Source: Paucisalibacillus algeriensis (GTDB lineage: Bacteria > Bacillota > Bacilli > Bacillales > Amphibacillaceae). From it: 64,000 bases of DNA. The DNA lies in NCBI RefSeq assembly GCF_000577245.1, contig NZ_CBYO010000001.1, positions 124,001-188,000 of the forward strand. Reading direction: 5' to 3'. Below the pieces are notes generated by a model. It was not told the origin of the DNA. It saw nothing but the letters and a program-made list of their open reading frames with translations, and did no database searches. Positions 11,049-20,138 of the stretch are shown here, in pieces (position 1 is the stretch's first letter; every line of letters begins with the position of its first letter). The position numbers and the translations under genes are program-made.

Positions 11049-11237
11049 GGATGTGCCTGATGGATTGTACCATGCGCCTAGAAAAGTGAAGCATGAGCCC
11101 GAGGAAGAGGACCATGCGCCCAAGGGGGAGGAGCATGTGCCTGGGAAGCAAACTATGCACCTAATAAAGTGATCCTTACACCCAAAACTGGAAACCATCA
11201 ACCCAAACCCAAGATAATTAAACCTAGTAAACAATAA
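11049..11237 (+). repeat. Degenerate tandem array, about 21-bp period, between purN and purH
   Basis: Successive units start at 11049, 11071, 11092, 11113, 11134, 11154, 11176, 11196 and 11217, with lengths of 20-22 bases. Most open with CATG or TATG followed by a GCCC/ACCC core, for example CATGCGCCCAAGGGGGAGGAG without its last base, then purine-rich sequence. The units diverge strongly toward purH. It fills the only large gap in the otherwise compact operon and resembles the array at 33449-33616. Confidence 0.7.
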
Positions 11238-11274
11238 ACTCAACCGTAGAAATGCGAAACCAAGGAGTGAAAAC

Positions 11275-12807
11275 ATGAAAAAGCGTGCACTAATCAGTGT
11301 TTCAGATAAACAGAACATCGTAGAATTTGCCATTGGCTTAGTAGAGTTGGGATATGAGATTATTTCAACTGGTGGAACTTTAAGCGTTCTTCAAGGTGCT
11401 GGTGTTCCGGCAACTGCCATTGATCAAGTTACTGGATTCCCTGAAATTTTAGATGGTCGTGTGAAAACACTCCATCCAATGATACATGGTGGATTGTTAG
11501 CGAAACGTTCTAATCCAGACCACCTTATGCAACTAGGAGATAATCATATTGAACCAATTGATATGGTTGTGGTGAACCTTTACCCGTTCAAACAAACGCT
11601 TGAACGAGATGGAGTTTCAAAGGAAGATATTATTGAAAACATTGATATTGGTGGCCCAACTATGTTGCGTTCTGCTGCAAAGAATTTTGCCGATGTTATG
11701 GTTGTAGTTGACCCTGGAGATTATGATTCGATTCTTGAGGCATTAAGAAATGATTCTATTAACCTAGAATTCCATCAAAAACTTGCTGCAAAAGTATTTC
11801 GCCATACAGCGAATTATGATGCAATGATTGCAAACTATTTTCTTACCCAAACAGGGGAAAAGTTCCCAGAAACCTATACGGTAACATATGAAAAAGTTCA
11901 ATCTCTGCGTTATGGAGAAAACCCTCATCAAGAAGCGGCATTTTACAAAAATCCAATTCAAAATGGGATGAGTCTTGCTACTGCAAAACAGCTACATGGT
12001 AAGGAACTTTCGTACAATAATATTCAAGATGCAAATGCTGCTATAGAAATATTAGCAGAGTACGGTGAGCCGACAGCTGTTGCGGTGAAGCATATGAATC
12101 CTTGTGGTATTGGAATGGGTGAATCCATTTCGGATGCCTTCCTTATAGCATTTGAAGCGGATCCTATTTCAATCTTTGGCGGCATTGTTGCCTTGAATCG
12201 TGAAGTTGATTCACAAACTGCTGAGCAACTAAGCGACATTTTTCTAGAGATTGTTATTGCACCAAGCTTTTCAGAAAAAGCACTCGAAATCCTAACGAGA
12301 AAGAAAAATATACGCCTATTATCCACGGAAATGTCCAAGAAGGATGCAACCTCTTATAAGCTAACAACTGTTGATGGTGGTGTACTTATACAAAGTAGGG
12401 ACAATGGCGTAATAAAGGAAAATAATCTTGTAGTGGCTACAGAAAGAATTCCTTCTGAAGAAGAAATGAATAATCTATTGTTTGCATGGAAGGCAGTCAA
12501 ACATGTGAAATCCAATGCGATTGTTTTAGCCAAGAATAAGCAAACAATTGGTGTTGGAGCAGGGCAAATGAACCGTGTAGGAGCAGCTAGAATAGCTATC
12601 GAGCAAGCAGGTGAAAATGCGATTGGATCGGTTATGGCATCTGATGCATTTTTCCCGATGTCAGATACAGTTGAGGAAGCTATTAAAGCCGGTGTTACTG
12701 CGATTATTCAACCTGGTGGTTCGAAACGTGACCAGGATTCTATTGATGTATGTAATCAGCACGGGATTGCAATGGTGTACACAGGTATGCGCCATTTTAA
12801 ACATTAA
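11275..12807 (+). CDS. purH: AICAR transformylase / IMP cyclohydrolase
   Basis: A bifunctional enzyme of 510 residues performing the last two steps to IMP. The N-terminal MGS-like cyclohydrolase domain (1 to about 190) includes STGGT and DGRVKTLHP; the C-terminal transformylase domain carries AVKHMNPCG with the Lys-His catalytic pair. The ATG follows CAAGGAGTG. Translation must initiate independently because of the long gap after purN. Confidence 0.97.
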   Translation: MKKRALISVSDKQNIVEFAIGLVELGYEIISTGGTLSVLQGAGVPATAIDQVTGFPEILDGRVKTLHPMIHGGLLAKRSNPDHLMQLGDNHIEPIDMVVVNLYPFKQTLERDGVSKEDIIENIDIGGPTMLRSAAKNFADVMVVVDPGDYDSILEALRNDSINLEFHQKLAAKVFRHTANYDAMIANYFLTQTGEKFPETYTVTYEKVQSLRYGENPHQEAAFYKNPIQNGMSLATAKQLHGKELSYNNIQDANAAIEILAEYGEPTAVAVKHMNPCGIGMGESISDAFLIAFEADPISIFGGIVALNREVDSQTAEQLSDIFLEIVIAPSFSEKALEILTRKKNIRLLSTEMSKKDATSYKLTTVDGGVLIQSRDNGVIKENNLVVATERIPSEEEMNNLLFAWKAVKHVKSNAIVLAKNKQTIGVGAGQMNRVGAARIAIEQAGENAIGSVMASDAFFPMSDTVEEAIKAGVTAIIQPGGSKRDQDSIDVCNQHGIAMVYTGMRHFKH

Positions 12808-12821
12808 TGAGGAGGCCAATA

Positions 12822-14087
12822 ATGAACGTTTTGGTAGTTGGACGCGGTGGACGTGAACATAGTATTATAATGAAGCTTTCTGAAAGTACCATGGTCGATA
12901 AGCTTTTTGCTGCACCTGGTAATGCTGGAATGGAAAGTCTTGCAACAATAGTACCAATCGAGGAAACAGATAGTGCTAAACTGATTGAGTTTGCAAAGTT
13001 AAATCAGATAGAACTTACGATTATTGGACCAGAGAATCCATTAATGGATGGGATTTCTAATAATTTTATGGCGGAAGGACTTCGGGTATTTGCTCCTAGT
13101 AAAGAAGCGGCATTAATTGAAGGGAGTAAAAGCTTTGCAAAGGAATTTATGATGAAGTATCAGATTCCAACAGCGGGCTATGAAACGTTTTCTGATCCAG
13201 TTGCGGCGAAACAATATGTGGATAAAAAAGGTGCCCCCATCGTAATCAAAGCTGATGGCTTAGCTGCTGGAAAAGGTGTAGTGGTTGCAGAAACGAAGGA
13301 AATCGCATTCGAAGCAATTGATGATATGCTAGTTTCCAAGTCTTTTTCAGACGCTGGAGCAACAGTTGTAGTGGAAGAGTTCCTAGTTGGTAAGGAATTT
13401 TCCTTAATGGCTTTTGTAAATGGAGAGAATGTCTACCCAATGATACCGGCAAGAGACCATAAGCGAGCATTGGATAACGATGAAGGACCGAATACTGGTG
13501 GAATGGGTGCTTATGCACCAGTCTCAGATATTACGAAAGAAATGGTTGATTTTGCAACTAGGGAGATTTTGCAAAAGGCAGCAATTGGGATGGCTGCAGA
13601 AGGTCGTTCATTCACAGGTATCTTATATGCAGGTCTAATTATGACAGATGTTGGACCAAAGGTAATTGAATTTAATGCTAGATTTGGAGACCCAGAGACT
13701 CAAGTGGTATTACCGCTATTGAAAAATGATTTACTACAAGTAATGTTAGACGTGCTTGATGGTGAGGATCCAAAGCTAGAATGGGAAAATGAATTTTGTA
13801 TGGGCGTAGTACTGGCATCGGTTGGCTATCCTGCAGCCTACAATAAAGGGATAAAATTACCTAACCTAAATGCAAATGGTGATTCATTTGTTGTTTATGC
13901 TGGTGTTAATAAATCAGAAAATGGCTATGTTTCCAATGGTGGCCGTGTACTACTAGTTGGGGCGAAGGGCTGTTCTTTGGACTTGGCTGGTAGATTATTA
14001 TATGGAAACCTCCCTCCAAATGAGGGGCTAGACGGATTTTTCTATCGTACAGATATTGGTAAAACTAAGAAAGGCGCTCTTGGATAG
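12822..14087 (+). CDS. purD: Phosphoribosylamine-glycine ligase
   Basis: GAR synthetase, 421 residues, ATP-grasp fold. The N-terminus MNVLVVGRGGREHSI is the canonical family start, so ATG 12822 (after GAGGAGG) is chosen over an in-frame ATG five codons upstream. KADGLAAGKGV is the ATP-binding loop; GILYAGLIMT and FNARFGDPETQ complete the active site. It is the last gene of the operon; its stop codon lies in the loop of the terminator. Confidence 0.97.
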   Translation: MNVLVVGRGGREHSIIMKLSESTMVDKLFAAPGNAGMESLATIVPIEETDSAKLIEFAKLNQIELTIIGPENPLMDGISNNFMAEGLRVFAPSKEAALIEGSKSFAKEFMMKYQIPTAGYETFSDPVAAKQYVDKKGAPIVIKADGLAAGKGVVVAETKEIAFEAIDDMLVSKSFSDAGATVVVEEFLVGKEFSLMAFVNGENVYPMIPARDHKRALDNDEGPNTGGMGAYAPVSDITKEMVDFATREILQKAAIGMAAEGRSFTGILYAGLIMTDVGPKVIEFNARFGDPETQVVLPLLKNDLLQVMLDVLDGEDPKLEWENEFCMGVVLASVGYPAAYNKGIKLPNLNANGDSFVVYAGVNKSENGYVSNGGRVLLVGAKGCSLDLAGRLLYGNLPPNEGLDGFFYRTDIGKTKKGALG

Positions 14088-14100
14088 GAGCGTCTTTCTA
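14070..14100 (+). terminator. Pur operon terminator
   Basis: AAAGGCGCTC (14070-14079) pairs with GAGCGTCTTT (14088-14097), with one G-T pair, followed by a short T-rich stretch. The purD stop codon lies within the loop. Confidence 0.8.
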
Positions 14101-14317
14101 CTGGCTTTATAAAAACTAATCCTATTCCTCATTCCAACCTTTACTCGATGTCAAAATGAAGTATAGAGCCCCCTCATTCGTCATTTCACCCCGAATTCAA
14201 GTCCAATATGAAATGTAAACAACTCTCACTCTTCATTCTAAAGTTAAATCTTAAAAGCATTGTCACAAAATTTTCACTGTACTTAACAAAAACTTTACAG
14301 TAATAAAGCGTGAATTG

Positions 14318-14326
14318 TGATACAAT
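14318..14326 (+). promoter_or_regulatory. Probable extended -10 promoter of yerA
   Basis: TGATACAAT (14318-14326) is an extended -10 element with no convincing -35 box. It lies about 30 bases before the yerA start. The rest of 14101-14309 is AT-rich with no gene or clear structure. Confidence 0.5.
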
Positions 14327-14357
14327 TAGAAAAAGAATAAATTTGGAGAGTTGCCCT

Positions 14358-16091
14358 ATGTTAGAGAATGGATATTGGAGAAATTATGAGCTGAGAAAGC
14401 ATGTGAAGGTAGTAGAGGGGGATATTACACCAACTCTTGTATTAAAGAATGCAACCTATTTAAATATGTATGTAAATCAATGGTTAACGGCAAATATTTG
14501 GGTTTATAAGGAGCGGATAGTTTATGTTGGTGAGAAACTTCCAGAACAATCTGCTGAAATAATAGACTGTGAAGGTAAGTTTGTTGTTCCTGGTTATATG
14601 GAGCCACATGCACACCCATTTCAATTATATAACCCAGAGATATTAGCGACACATGCCGCAAAATTTGGAACAACCACATTAGTTAATGATAATTTAACGT
14701 GGCTTTTTTTATTAGATAAAAAGAAAGCGTTTTCTATTATATATGAATTTAATAAACTACCAATCTCCATGTTTTGGTGGAGTCGATTAGATCCACAAAC
14801 TGCACTTCTTGATGAGGAAAGGCTTTTTAATACAGAGGATATGATGGATTGGTTATCACACCCGAGTGTTATTCAAGGTGGGGAGCTAACAGGTTGGCCG
14901 AGCCTACTTAATGGGGATGATCGATTACTTTATTGGATTCAGGAGGCGAAGCGAAAAGGAAAACCGATCGAAGGACATTTACCAGGTGCTTCTGAAAACA
15001 CACTCACCAAACTGAAACTTCTAGGCGTATCAGCTGATCATGAATCGATAAGTGGAGAAGATGTGTTAAAGAGATTACGACTAGGCTATCAAGTTGGGCT
15101 ACGTTATTCTTCTATACGACCGGACCTTCCTCAGCTATTAGAGGAAATTATTGAAGCTGGATTAACTAACTTTGATCAGCTTACCATGACAACAGATGGT
15201 GGCACACCAGGGTTTTATGAGAACGGACTAATGAATGTATGTATCGATATTGCAATCCAGAAAGGTGTATCTGTAGAAGATGCATATCGCATGGCATCGT
15301 TTAACGTGGCGAAGCATTTCCATTTAGGAGAACAACTAGGATGTATAGCACCTGGCCGGATTGCCAATATTAACATATTACAACGGAAAGACAATCCCAA
15401 TCCGGAAAGTGTCTTAGCTAAAGGAAAATGGATTGTTAGAGATGGTGATGTTCAAGAACTTCCTACTTATATTGACTGGGAAAAGTATAATATCGAGCCA
15501 CTTAAGTTTGATTGGGAATTGGAGATAAGTGATTTGCAATTTTCTACACCGATTGGGTTAGACATGGTTAACGATGTCATCATTAAACCATATGCGATTC
15601 AAACGGATATAACGGTAGATAAATTACCGGAAAATCGTGATGATGCCTTTCTATTACTATTGGATAAAAAGGGAGAATGGCGTGTAAACACTACTATTCG
15701 TGGCTTTACAAAGAATCTTGGTGGATTAGTAAGTTCTTTTTCGCAAACAGGTGATTTTGTTTTCATCGGAAAAGACAAACAAGATATATTCCTAGCTTGG
15801 AAACGACTAAAGGAGCTAGGTGGTGGAATTGTCCTTGTTCATGAAGGGGAAATAATTGCTGAACTTCCATTAAGGCTCGCGGGTAAAATGTTTGCCGGTG
15901 ATATGGAAGAATTAATCGAAAAAGAACAGGAGCTAAAGAAAAAATTTCTGGAATTTGGCTATCAATTTAATGATCCAATCTATAGCATTCTATTCTTATC
16001 CTCTACCCACTTGCCATATATCCGAATTACACAAGAAGGTATTATAGATATTAAAAAACGAGAAGTGCTCTTCCCAGCGACCATGCGTTAA
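14358..16091 (+). CDS. yerA: Putative adenine deaminase (YerA-like amidohydrolase)
   Basis: A protein of 577 residues, close to B. subtilis YerA in length and position after purD. The amidohydrolase metal motif PHAHPFQLYNPE, the GHLPGA histidine and the TTDGG aspartate segment are present, with a C-terminal adenine-deaminase-like domain. The likely reaction is adenine to hypoxanthine for purine salvage, though YerA-type proteins are less well characterised than AdeC. ATG 14358 follows GGAGAG. An upstream in-frame ATG at 14310 precedes the predicted promoter and is rejected. Confidence 0.85.
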   Translation: MLENGYWRNYELRKHVKVVEGDITPTLVLKNATYLNMYVNQWLTANIWVYKERIVYVGEKLPEQSAEIIDCEGKFVVPGYMEPHAHPFQLYNPEILATHAAKFGTTTLVNDNLTWLFLLDKKKAFSIIYEFNKLPISMFWWSRLDPQTALLDEERLFNTEDMMDWLSHPSVIQGGELTGWPSLLNGDDRLLYWIQEAKRKGKPIEGHLPGASENTLTKLKLLGVSADHESISGEDVLKRLRLGYQVGLRYSSIRPDLPQLLEEIIEAGLTNFDQLTMTTDGGTPGFYENGLMNVCIDIAIQKGVSVEDAYRMASFNVAKHFHLGEQLGCIAPGRIANINILQRKDNPNPESVLAKGKWIVRDGDVQELPTYIDWEKYNIEPLKFDWELEISDLQFSTPIGLDMVNDVIIKPYAIQTDITVDKLPENRDDAFLLLLDKKGEWRVNTTIRGFTKNLGGLVSSFSQTGDFVFIGKDKQDIFLAWKRLKELGGGIVLVHEGEIIAELPLRLAGKMFAGDMEELIEKEQELKKKFLEFGYQFNDPIYSILFLSSTHLPYIRITQEGIIDIKKREVLFPATMR

Positions 16092-16147
16092 CATATAATA
16101 GTAGTAGGACTTAGGACATAAATTACTAGATAAAAGGTGTTGGGAAT

Positions 16148-17209
16148 ATGAGAAAGTGGATTTTGCTATTAGTAGCAAGTATTCTATTTCTTTTGGGGGC
16201 TTGTACTGATAAAGCAAATAAAGATGAAAACCCAAAAGAAGATGTTGAGGAAGTAACGGAACCAGAACAAATAGAAGAATCAGAGCCACAATATTCTAAT
16301 GTTTATCCATTTACAGGTATAAAGACCAATGAAGATGTCAATCATCGCGCGGTCGGTATTATGGTCAATAATCATTCGAAAGCCCGTCCACAAACTGGAC
16401 TCTCACAAGCAGACATTGTATTCGAGGTATTGGCTGAAGGTATGATCACTAGATTCCTAGCTATTTTCCATAGTGAACAACCAGAAGTAGTTGGTCCGGT
16501 TCGTAGTGCTCGTGAGTATTACTTTGATCTAGCTAATCGCTATCATGCTCTTTATATCTACCATGGAGCAGCAGGATTCGTGAATGATATGCTTGATAAT
16601 CGTAACATTGATCATCTTGATGGAGCTATTTACGACAATGATGGTAATCTATTTAAACGAGAATCTTTCCGTGTAGCACCACATAATTCCTATTTGTTAT
16701 TTAAAAATGTACACAAGGTAGCAAGTGATATTGGTTATGAAGTGACTGCTGAACACAATCCAATGCCATTTCTATCTGAAGACGAAGTAGGGACAATTAG
16801 TGGGGACTCGGCAAATCATGTGGAGATTGTTTACTCTAATAAACCAGTGAACACAGTGGAATTTGAGTATGACCCTACTACTGAAAAGTACAACCGCTAT
16901 AACAATGGGGAAATGACGGTTGAACTAGAAACGAATGAACCTATACAAGTAGATAATATATTTATCATTGAGACATACCATGAAGTAATTGATGATGCAG
17001 GACGCCGTGCCATAGACTTCTATGATGGTGGAAATGCTTATCTTATTCAAAAAGGGAAAGTACAACAGGTTGAGTGGGAAAACCGTGATGGACAGCTAAT
17101 ACCTGTTAAAGACGGAGAAGTCATTGGCTTTGTTCCTGGTAAGACATGGATAAATGTAGTTCCAACTAACCCAGGAATGGATAATTCTGTTACGATTACT
17201 GGAGAGTAG
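16148..17209 (+). CDS. yerB: DUF3048 lipoprotein YerB
   Basis: A predicted lipoprotein of 353 residues: hydrophobic signal with the lipobox LLGAC, the lipidated residue being Cys19, followed by an acidic, charged linker (about 20-55). DUF3048 domains follow, with VGPVRSAREYY near residue 120 and the C-terminal MVEL/WINVVPTNPG region. It is anchored outside the membrane; the function is unknown. The order yerA-yerB-yerC is conserved with B. subtilis. Confidence 0.9.
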   Translation: MRKWILLLVASILFLLGACTDKANKDENPKEDVEEVTEPEQIEESEPQYSNVYPFTGIKTNEDVNHRAVGIMVNNHSKARPQTGLSQADIVFEVLAEGMITRFLAIFHSEQPEVVGPVRSAREYYFDLANRYHALYIYHGAAGFVNDMLDNRNIDHLDGAIYDNDGNLFKRESFRVAPHNSYLLFKNVHKVASDIGYEVTAEHNPMPFLSEDEVGTISGDSANHVEIVYSNKPVNTVEFEYDPTTEKYNRYNNGEMTVELETNEPIQVDNIFIIETYHEVIDDAGRRAIDFYDGGNAYLIQKGKVQQVEWENRDGQLIPVKDGEVIGFVPGKTWINVVPTNPGMDNSVTITGE

Positions 17210-17227
17210 GGAGTAGGAGGTTTCATC

Positions 17228-17524
17228 ATGCAAATTGATAAATTACGTGGGGAAGAACTAGACCATTTATTTGATGCCATTTTATCGTTAAAAGATCGAG
17301 AAGAATGCTACCGTTTTTTTGATGACATTGCAACAATGAGTGAGATTCAATCCCTTTCCCAAAGACTCCAAGTAGCTAAAATGCTTACAGTGGGATATAC
17401 GTATAAAACAATAGAAAAAGAAACAAAAGCATCGACTGCTACCATTTCAAGGGTAAGACGTTGTATTGATTATGGAAGTGATGGATATAAGCTAGTATTG
17501 GAACGTACGTTGGAGAAGGATTAA
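17228..17524 (+). CDS. yerC: TrpR-like DNA-binding protein YerC
   Basis: A 98-residue protein of the YerC/YecD family with a TrpR-like helix-turn-helix: SLSQRLQVAKML followed by GYTYKTIEKETKASTATISRVRRC, of which the latter is the recognition region. The start has GTAGGAGG upstream, 18 bases after yerB. Probable transcriptional regulator; its targets cannot be read from the sequence. Confidence 0.9.
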   Translation: MQIDKLRGEELDHLFDAILSLKDREECYRFFDDIATMSEIQSLSQRLQVAKMLTVGYTYKTIEKETKASTATISRVRRCIDYGSDGYKLVLERTLEKD

Positions 17525-17555
17525 TATCGAAAATTAAAGCTGTATTATATCAAAT

Positions 17556-17590
17556 GGCCTGTATCAAGTTTTAAAGATATAGGCCTTTAA
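17556..17590 (+). terminator. Terminator after yerC
   Basis: GGCCTGTATC (17556-17565) pairs with GATATAGGCC (17576-17585), followed by TTTAATATT. Confidence 0.75.
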
Positions 17591-17628
17591 TATTGTGTTG
17601 TAGATTTCCTCTTTTTAGAATTATTATA

Positions 17629-17731
17629 AAAACTTTCCAACCTTTCCGCGAAACATGTCGAATTGGCAAAAAAACAGGTAATTTTACTTAATAGTTTCCC
17701 AATAAAAAAAATTGTAAAAATATGTTATGGT
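17629..17731 (+). promoter_or_regulatory. Candidate promoter region sharing motifs with the RRNPP regulator promoter
   Basis: AAAACTTTCCAACCTTTCC at 17629-17647 closely resembles the left arm of the palindrome at 28139-28157. TTTCCCAATA at 17695-17704 followed 20 bases later by TATGTT (17721-17726) parallels TTTCCCAATA and TATGCT upstream of the receptor gene at 28296. The rest of 17591-17865 is AT-rich and holds no gene. The regulatory link is an inference. Confidence 0.4.
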
Positions 17732-17865
17732 GAAATTAGAGAAAAGGCGCCAAATATACATTGAGGGGGGAGTTACTGAAAAAGTTAAATGGATCTCTTT
17801 TTGGAATAAGCGGAAAAAATGATTAATTAATTTGGAAACGAGATAAAACGGAGAGGAAGATAAAA

Positions 17866-18177
17866 ATGACTAAAAAGGTATTTAAAATTTCGGTAAGTAT
17901 TCTGACAGCATTCACAATATTTTTAGGAGCACAAAGTGTATTTGCAAATGAAATTAATTCAGGCGCTGAAATACAACAAGATAGAAAGTATGTAACATAT
18001 GGATATAAATCAAAAGCGTATCCACCACAATATTATTATTATAATGATGGTGTTTATAGTGGGTATTTAAGTAGGGCTGGTGGAGAATATGTAAACGGAT
18101 ATTGGCTTGTCAATTTTGCCGGGTATGTTTATAGAAATGGAACGCCTATCCCTTCCGTTGTAGAGGAAATAGAATAG
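17866..18177 (+). CDS. Small secreted protein of unknown function
   Basis: A protein of 103 residues with a clear Sec signal (MTKKVFKISV then a hydrophobic core, likely cleavage after QSVFA at residue 27). The mature part is rich in Tyr and Gly: PPQYYYYNDGVYSGYLSR and a W-x-V-x-F-x-G-Y-V-Y-R segment. That resembles a repeat unit seen in secreted Bacillales proteins (YNDGxYSGxLSR ... YxGxVYR), here in one copy. AGAGGAAG precedes the ATG. Upstream motifs match those at the RRNPP receptor, so it may be quorum controlled. No function is assigned. Confidence 0.8.
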   Translation: MTKKVFKISVSILTAFTIFLGAQSVFANEINSGAEIQQDRKYVTYGYKSKAYPPQYYYYNDGVYSGYLSRAGGEYVNGYWLVNFAGYVYRNGTPIPSVVEEIE

Positions 18178-18194
18178 TTAATTTTTTAGTATAT

Positions 18195-18231
18195 TTGAAC
18201 GGAAATATTTAAATTCACTATTTCCGTTCAA
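18195..18231. repeat. Perfect 13-bp inverted repeat after the secreted protein gene
   Basis: TTGAACGGAAATA (18195-18207) and its exact complement (18219-18231) flank an 11-base loop. On the plus strand it is followed by A residues, not T, so it is a weak plus-strand terminator; on the minus strand a T-run follows. A shorter palindrome, CTCTACTT/AAGTAGAG, lies at 18261-18277. Confidence 0.6.
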
Positions 18232-18298
18232 AAAAGAATGTTCTAAGTAAAGTAAAATGACTCTACTTAAAGTAGAGAATATTAAAAGTTCAATGGCA

Positions 18299-18335
18299 AG
18301 GAAGAGGAATTGCTTTAATTTCTCTTCCTTTTATG
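18299..18335 (+). terminator. Terminator-like hairpin
   Basis: AAGGAAGAG (18299-18307) pairs with CTCTTCCTT (18322-18330), then TTATGTTT. It may end transcription from the secreted protein gene before the methyltransferase promoter. Confidence 0.6.
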
Positions 18336-18417
18336 TTTAGGAAATCTCTCTAAATTTAGAAGAAATCAGTCCTTATGTTACAATCAAGAAAATACAAACA
18401 GATTGGATTTGAATCAC

Positions 18418-19611
18418 ATGCAAGAAGTACGTTTAAAAGTTAATTCAAAGTTTGCAAATAAATATCGAAGTGGCTTGCCACTTATTTTGACCGAGGCTAT
18501 CATGAATCAAAAAGACTTAATAGAAGAAGGAACTATCGTGAACCTTGTTGATGAGAAAAACAAGTTTATAGCAAAAGGGTATTACGGAAGACAAAACAAG
18601 GGCTATGGTTGGGTTCTAAGTAAGAATGAACATGAAAAGTTTGATAAGAACTTTTTCAAAAATAAAATAGTTGCTGCTTTTAATAGAAGAGAGAATTTTT
18701 TTACTGATGAACATACAAACACCTTTCGCGTCTTAAATGGAGAAGGAGACGGAGTAGGTGGTATTACCATTGATTACTTCGATGGATATTATTTAATTAA
18801 CTGGTACAGTAAAGGGATATATCACTATCGAAAAGCTATACTTGCTGCCCTTCAAGAGTCAGTTGAATTCAAAGGAATTTATCAAAAGAAACGATTTGAT
18901 ACGAAGGGTCAGTACCTTGAAGACGATGATTTTGTTGCAGGAGAGCGTGGGGACTTTCCACTTATCGTAAAAGAAAACGGCGTTCAATTTGCGGTTTATT
19001 TAAATGAAGGTGCAATGGTTGGTGTGTTTTTAGATCAAAGAGAAGTGCGAAAAATAATACGGGATAAGTATGCTAATGGGACCAATATGCTCAATACATT
19101 CTCCTATACAGGAGCATTTTCCGTTTTTGCAGCATTAGGCGGAGCAACAAAAACAACCAGTGTAGACTTAGCTAACCGAAGCAAATCAAAAACAATCGAA
19201 CAATTTAGCCTAAATGGAATCGACTTCGAGGCACAGGACATTATCGTAGAAGATGTCTTTCAATATTTTAAATACGCAGGAAGAAAAAATCTGAAATTTG
19301 ATTTAGTAGTACTAGACCCACCAAGTTTCGCAAGGTCTAAAAAGGTAGTATTCAGTGCAGAAAAAGACTACACCAAACTATTAAAAGAGACAATCGCCAT
19401 CACCGAAGACAACGGAGTCATCGTAGCATCAACTAACTCAAGCGCATTCGGAATGTCCAAATTCAAAGGATTCATCAAAAAAGCCTTCGAAGAAACAGGT
19501 CATAAATACCAAATACTCGAGCAATTCACCCTACCAAACGACTTTCGAACAATCAAAGAATATCCAGATGGTAATTATTTGAAAGTGGTATTTATAAAAA
19601 AGGTTGTTTAA
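18418..19611 (+). CDS. Class I SAM-dependent rRNA methyltransferase (RlmI/YwbD-like)
   Basis: A protein of 397 residues with an N-terminal PUA-like RNA-binding domain (about 1-75), a middle domain containing LNGEGDGVGGITIDYFDGY, and a C-terminal Rossmann methyltransferase domain with NTFSYTGAFSVFAA (SAM loop) and VLDPPSFARSK (catalytic motif IV). The family includes E. coli RlmI, which makes m5C1962 in 23S rRNA; target identity here is inferred. The ribosome site is weak. TTG 18403 is an alternative start but would lie only about 12 bases after the predicted start from TGTTACAAT (18376-18384). Confidence 0.85.
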   Translation: MQEVRLKVNSKFANKYRSGLPLILTEAIMNQKDLIEEGTIVNLVDEKNKFIAKGYYGRQNKGYGWVLSKNEHEKFDKNFFKNKIVAAFNRRENFFTDEHTNTFRVLNGEGDGVGGITIDYFDGYYLINWYSKGIYHYRKAILAALQESVEFKGIYQKKRFDTKGQYLEDDDFVAGERGDFPLIVKENGVQFAVYLNEGAMVGVFLDQREVRKIIRDKYANGTNMLNTFSYTGAFSVFAALGGATKTTSVDLANRSKSKTIEQFSLNGIDFEAQDIIVEDVFQYFKYAGRKNLKFDLVVLDPPSFARSKKVVFSAEKDYTKLLKETIAITEDNGVIVASTNSSAFGMSKFKGFIKKAFEETGHKYQILEQFTLPNDFRTIKEYPDGNYLKVVFIKKVV

Positions 19612-19750
19612 ACCTTTATTTTAGAAAAAGGTAGTTTTCTAAAAGACTTTTGTTTTTCAGGTTAGTTTAATTTAACAAATAGTTGATAGAAAATGTGGGT
19701 ACTTACTATAACTTCTCCCATGATTAATGAGTATAGTGTAATACGACCGC

Positions 19751-19866
19751 TCCGGCAGAATACTCCGCTTTCCGCGGGCACGGCCTCAGCCTCCTCGAGG
19801 AAAGTTCGCCTCTGCGGGGTCTTCGGACACGTGCTATTCCCGCAGGAGTCTCCGTATTCTGCCTGC
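19751..19866. repeat. GC-rich palindromic intergenic repeat
   Basis: About 115 bases of GC-rich sequence in an AT-rich gap (19612-20138). GGCAGAATAC (19754-19763) is matched by GTATTCTGCC (19854-19863) as terminal inverted repeats, with nested CTCCGCTTTCCGCGGG and CCCGCAGGAGTCTCCG inside. I recognise this from memory as a dispersed intergenic repeat common in Bacillaceae genomes. No transposase is present. A short open frame over it (19693-19884) is not a gene. Confidence 0.75.
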
Positions 19867-20094
19867 GCTAGTTTAAATTTCTAATTATAGATAGTTGTAG
19901 CATTATGATTTTTAGTTATGTGTGCGTTAAACTATTTACTCTATTCTAGCGGAGTGTATTTCCGTAGCGGGTATGATGCTGAATCCAAAATCCTTAGTTA
20001 CCGCACAGTTTCTATCAATAAAAACATACTGTAAGAGAACCATTTATTTTACTTGTGAAATTTATACATATCACTAAATCAAAGCCCTATTTTT

Positions 20095-20103
20095 TGCTAT
20101 AAT
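20095..20103 (+). promoter_or_regulatory. Extended -10 promoter for pcrB-pcrA-ligA-yerH
   Basis: TGCTATAAT (20095-20103) is a consensus extended -10 element about 36 bases before the pcrB start; no good -35 box is seen. Confidence 0.6.
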
Positions 20104-20138
20104 AAACTAATGGAAAACAATAATGGAGGACTAGACCT

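Noticed and set aside
11028-11333. Minus-strand open frame with heptapeptide-like repeats across the purN-purH gap
   Set aside because: The periodic peptide is a by-product of the 21-bp DNA repeat; it overlaps the purH start and has no ribosome site.
19693-19884. Open frame of 63 codons over the GC-rich repeat
   Set aside because: It has no ribosome site and lies entirely across a palindromic intergenic repeat; the stop-free stretch comes from high GC content.
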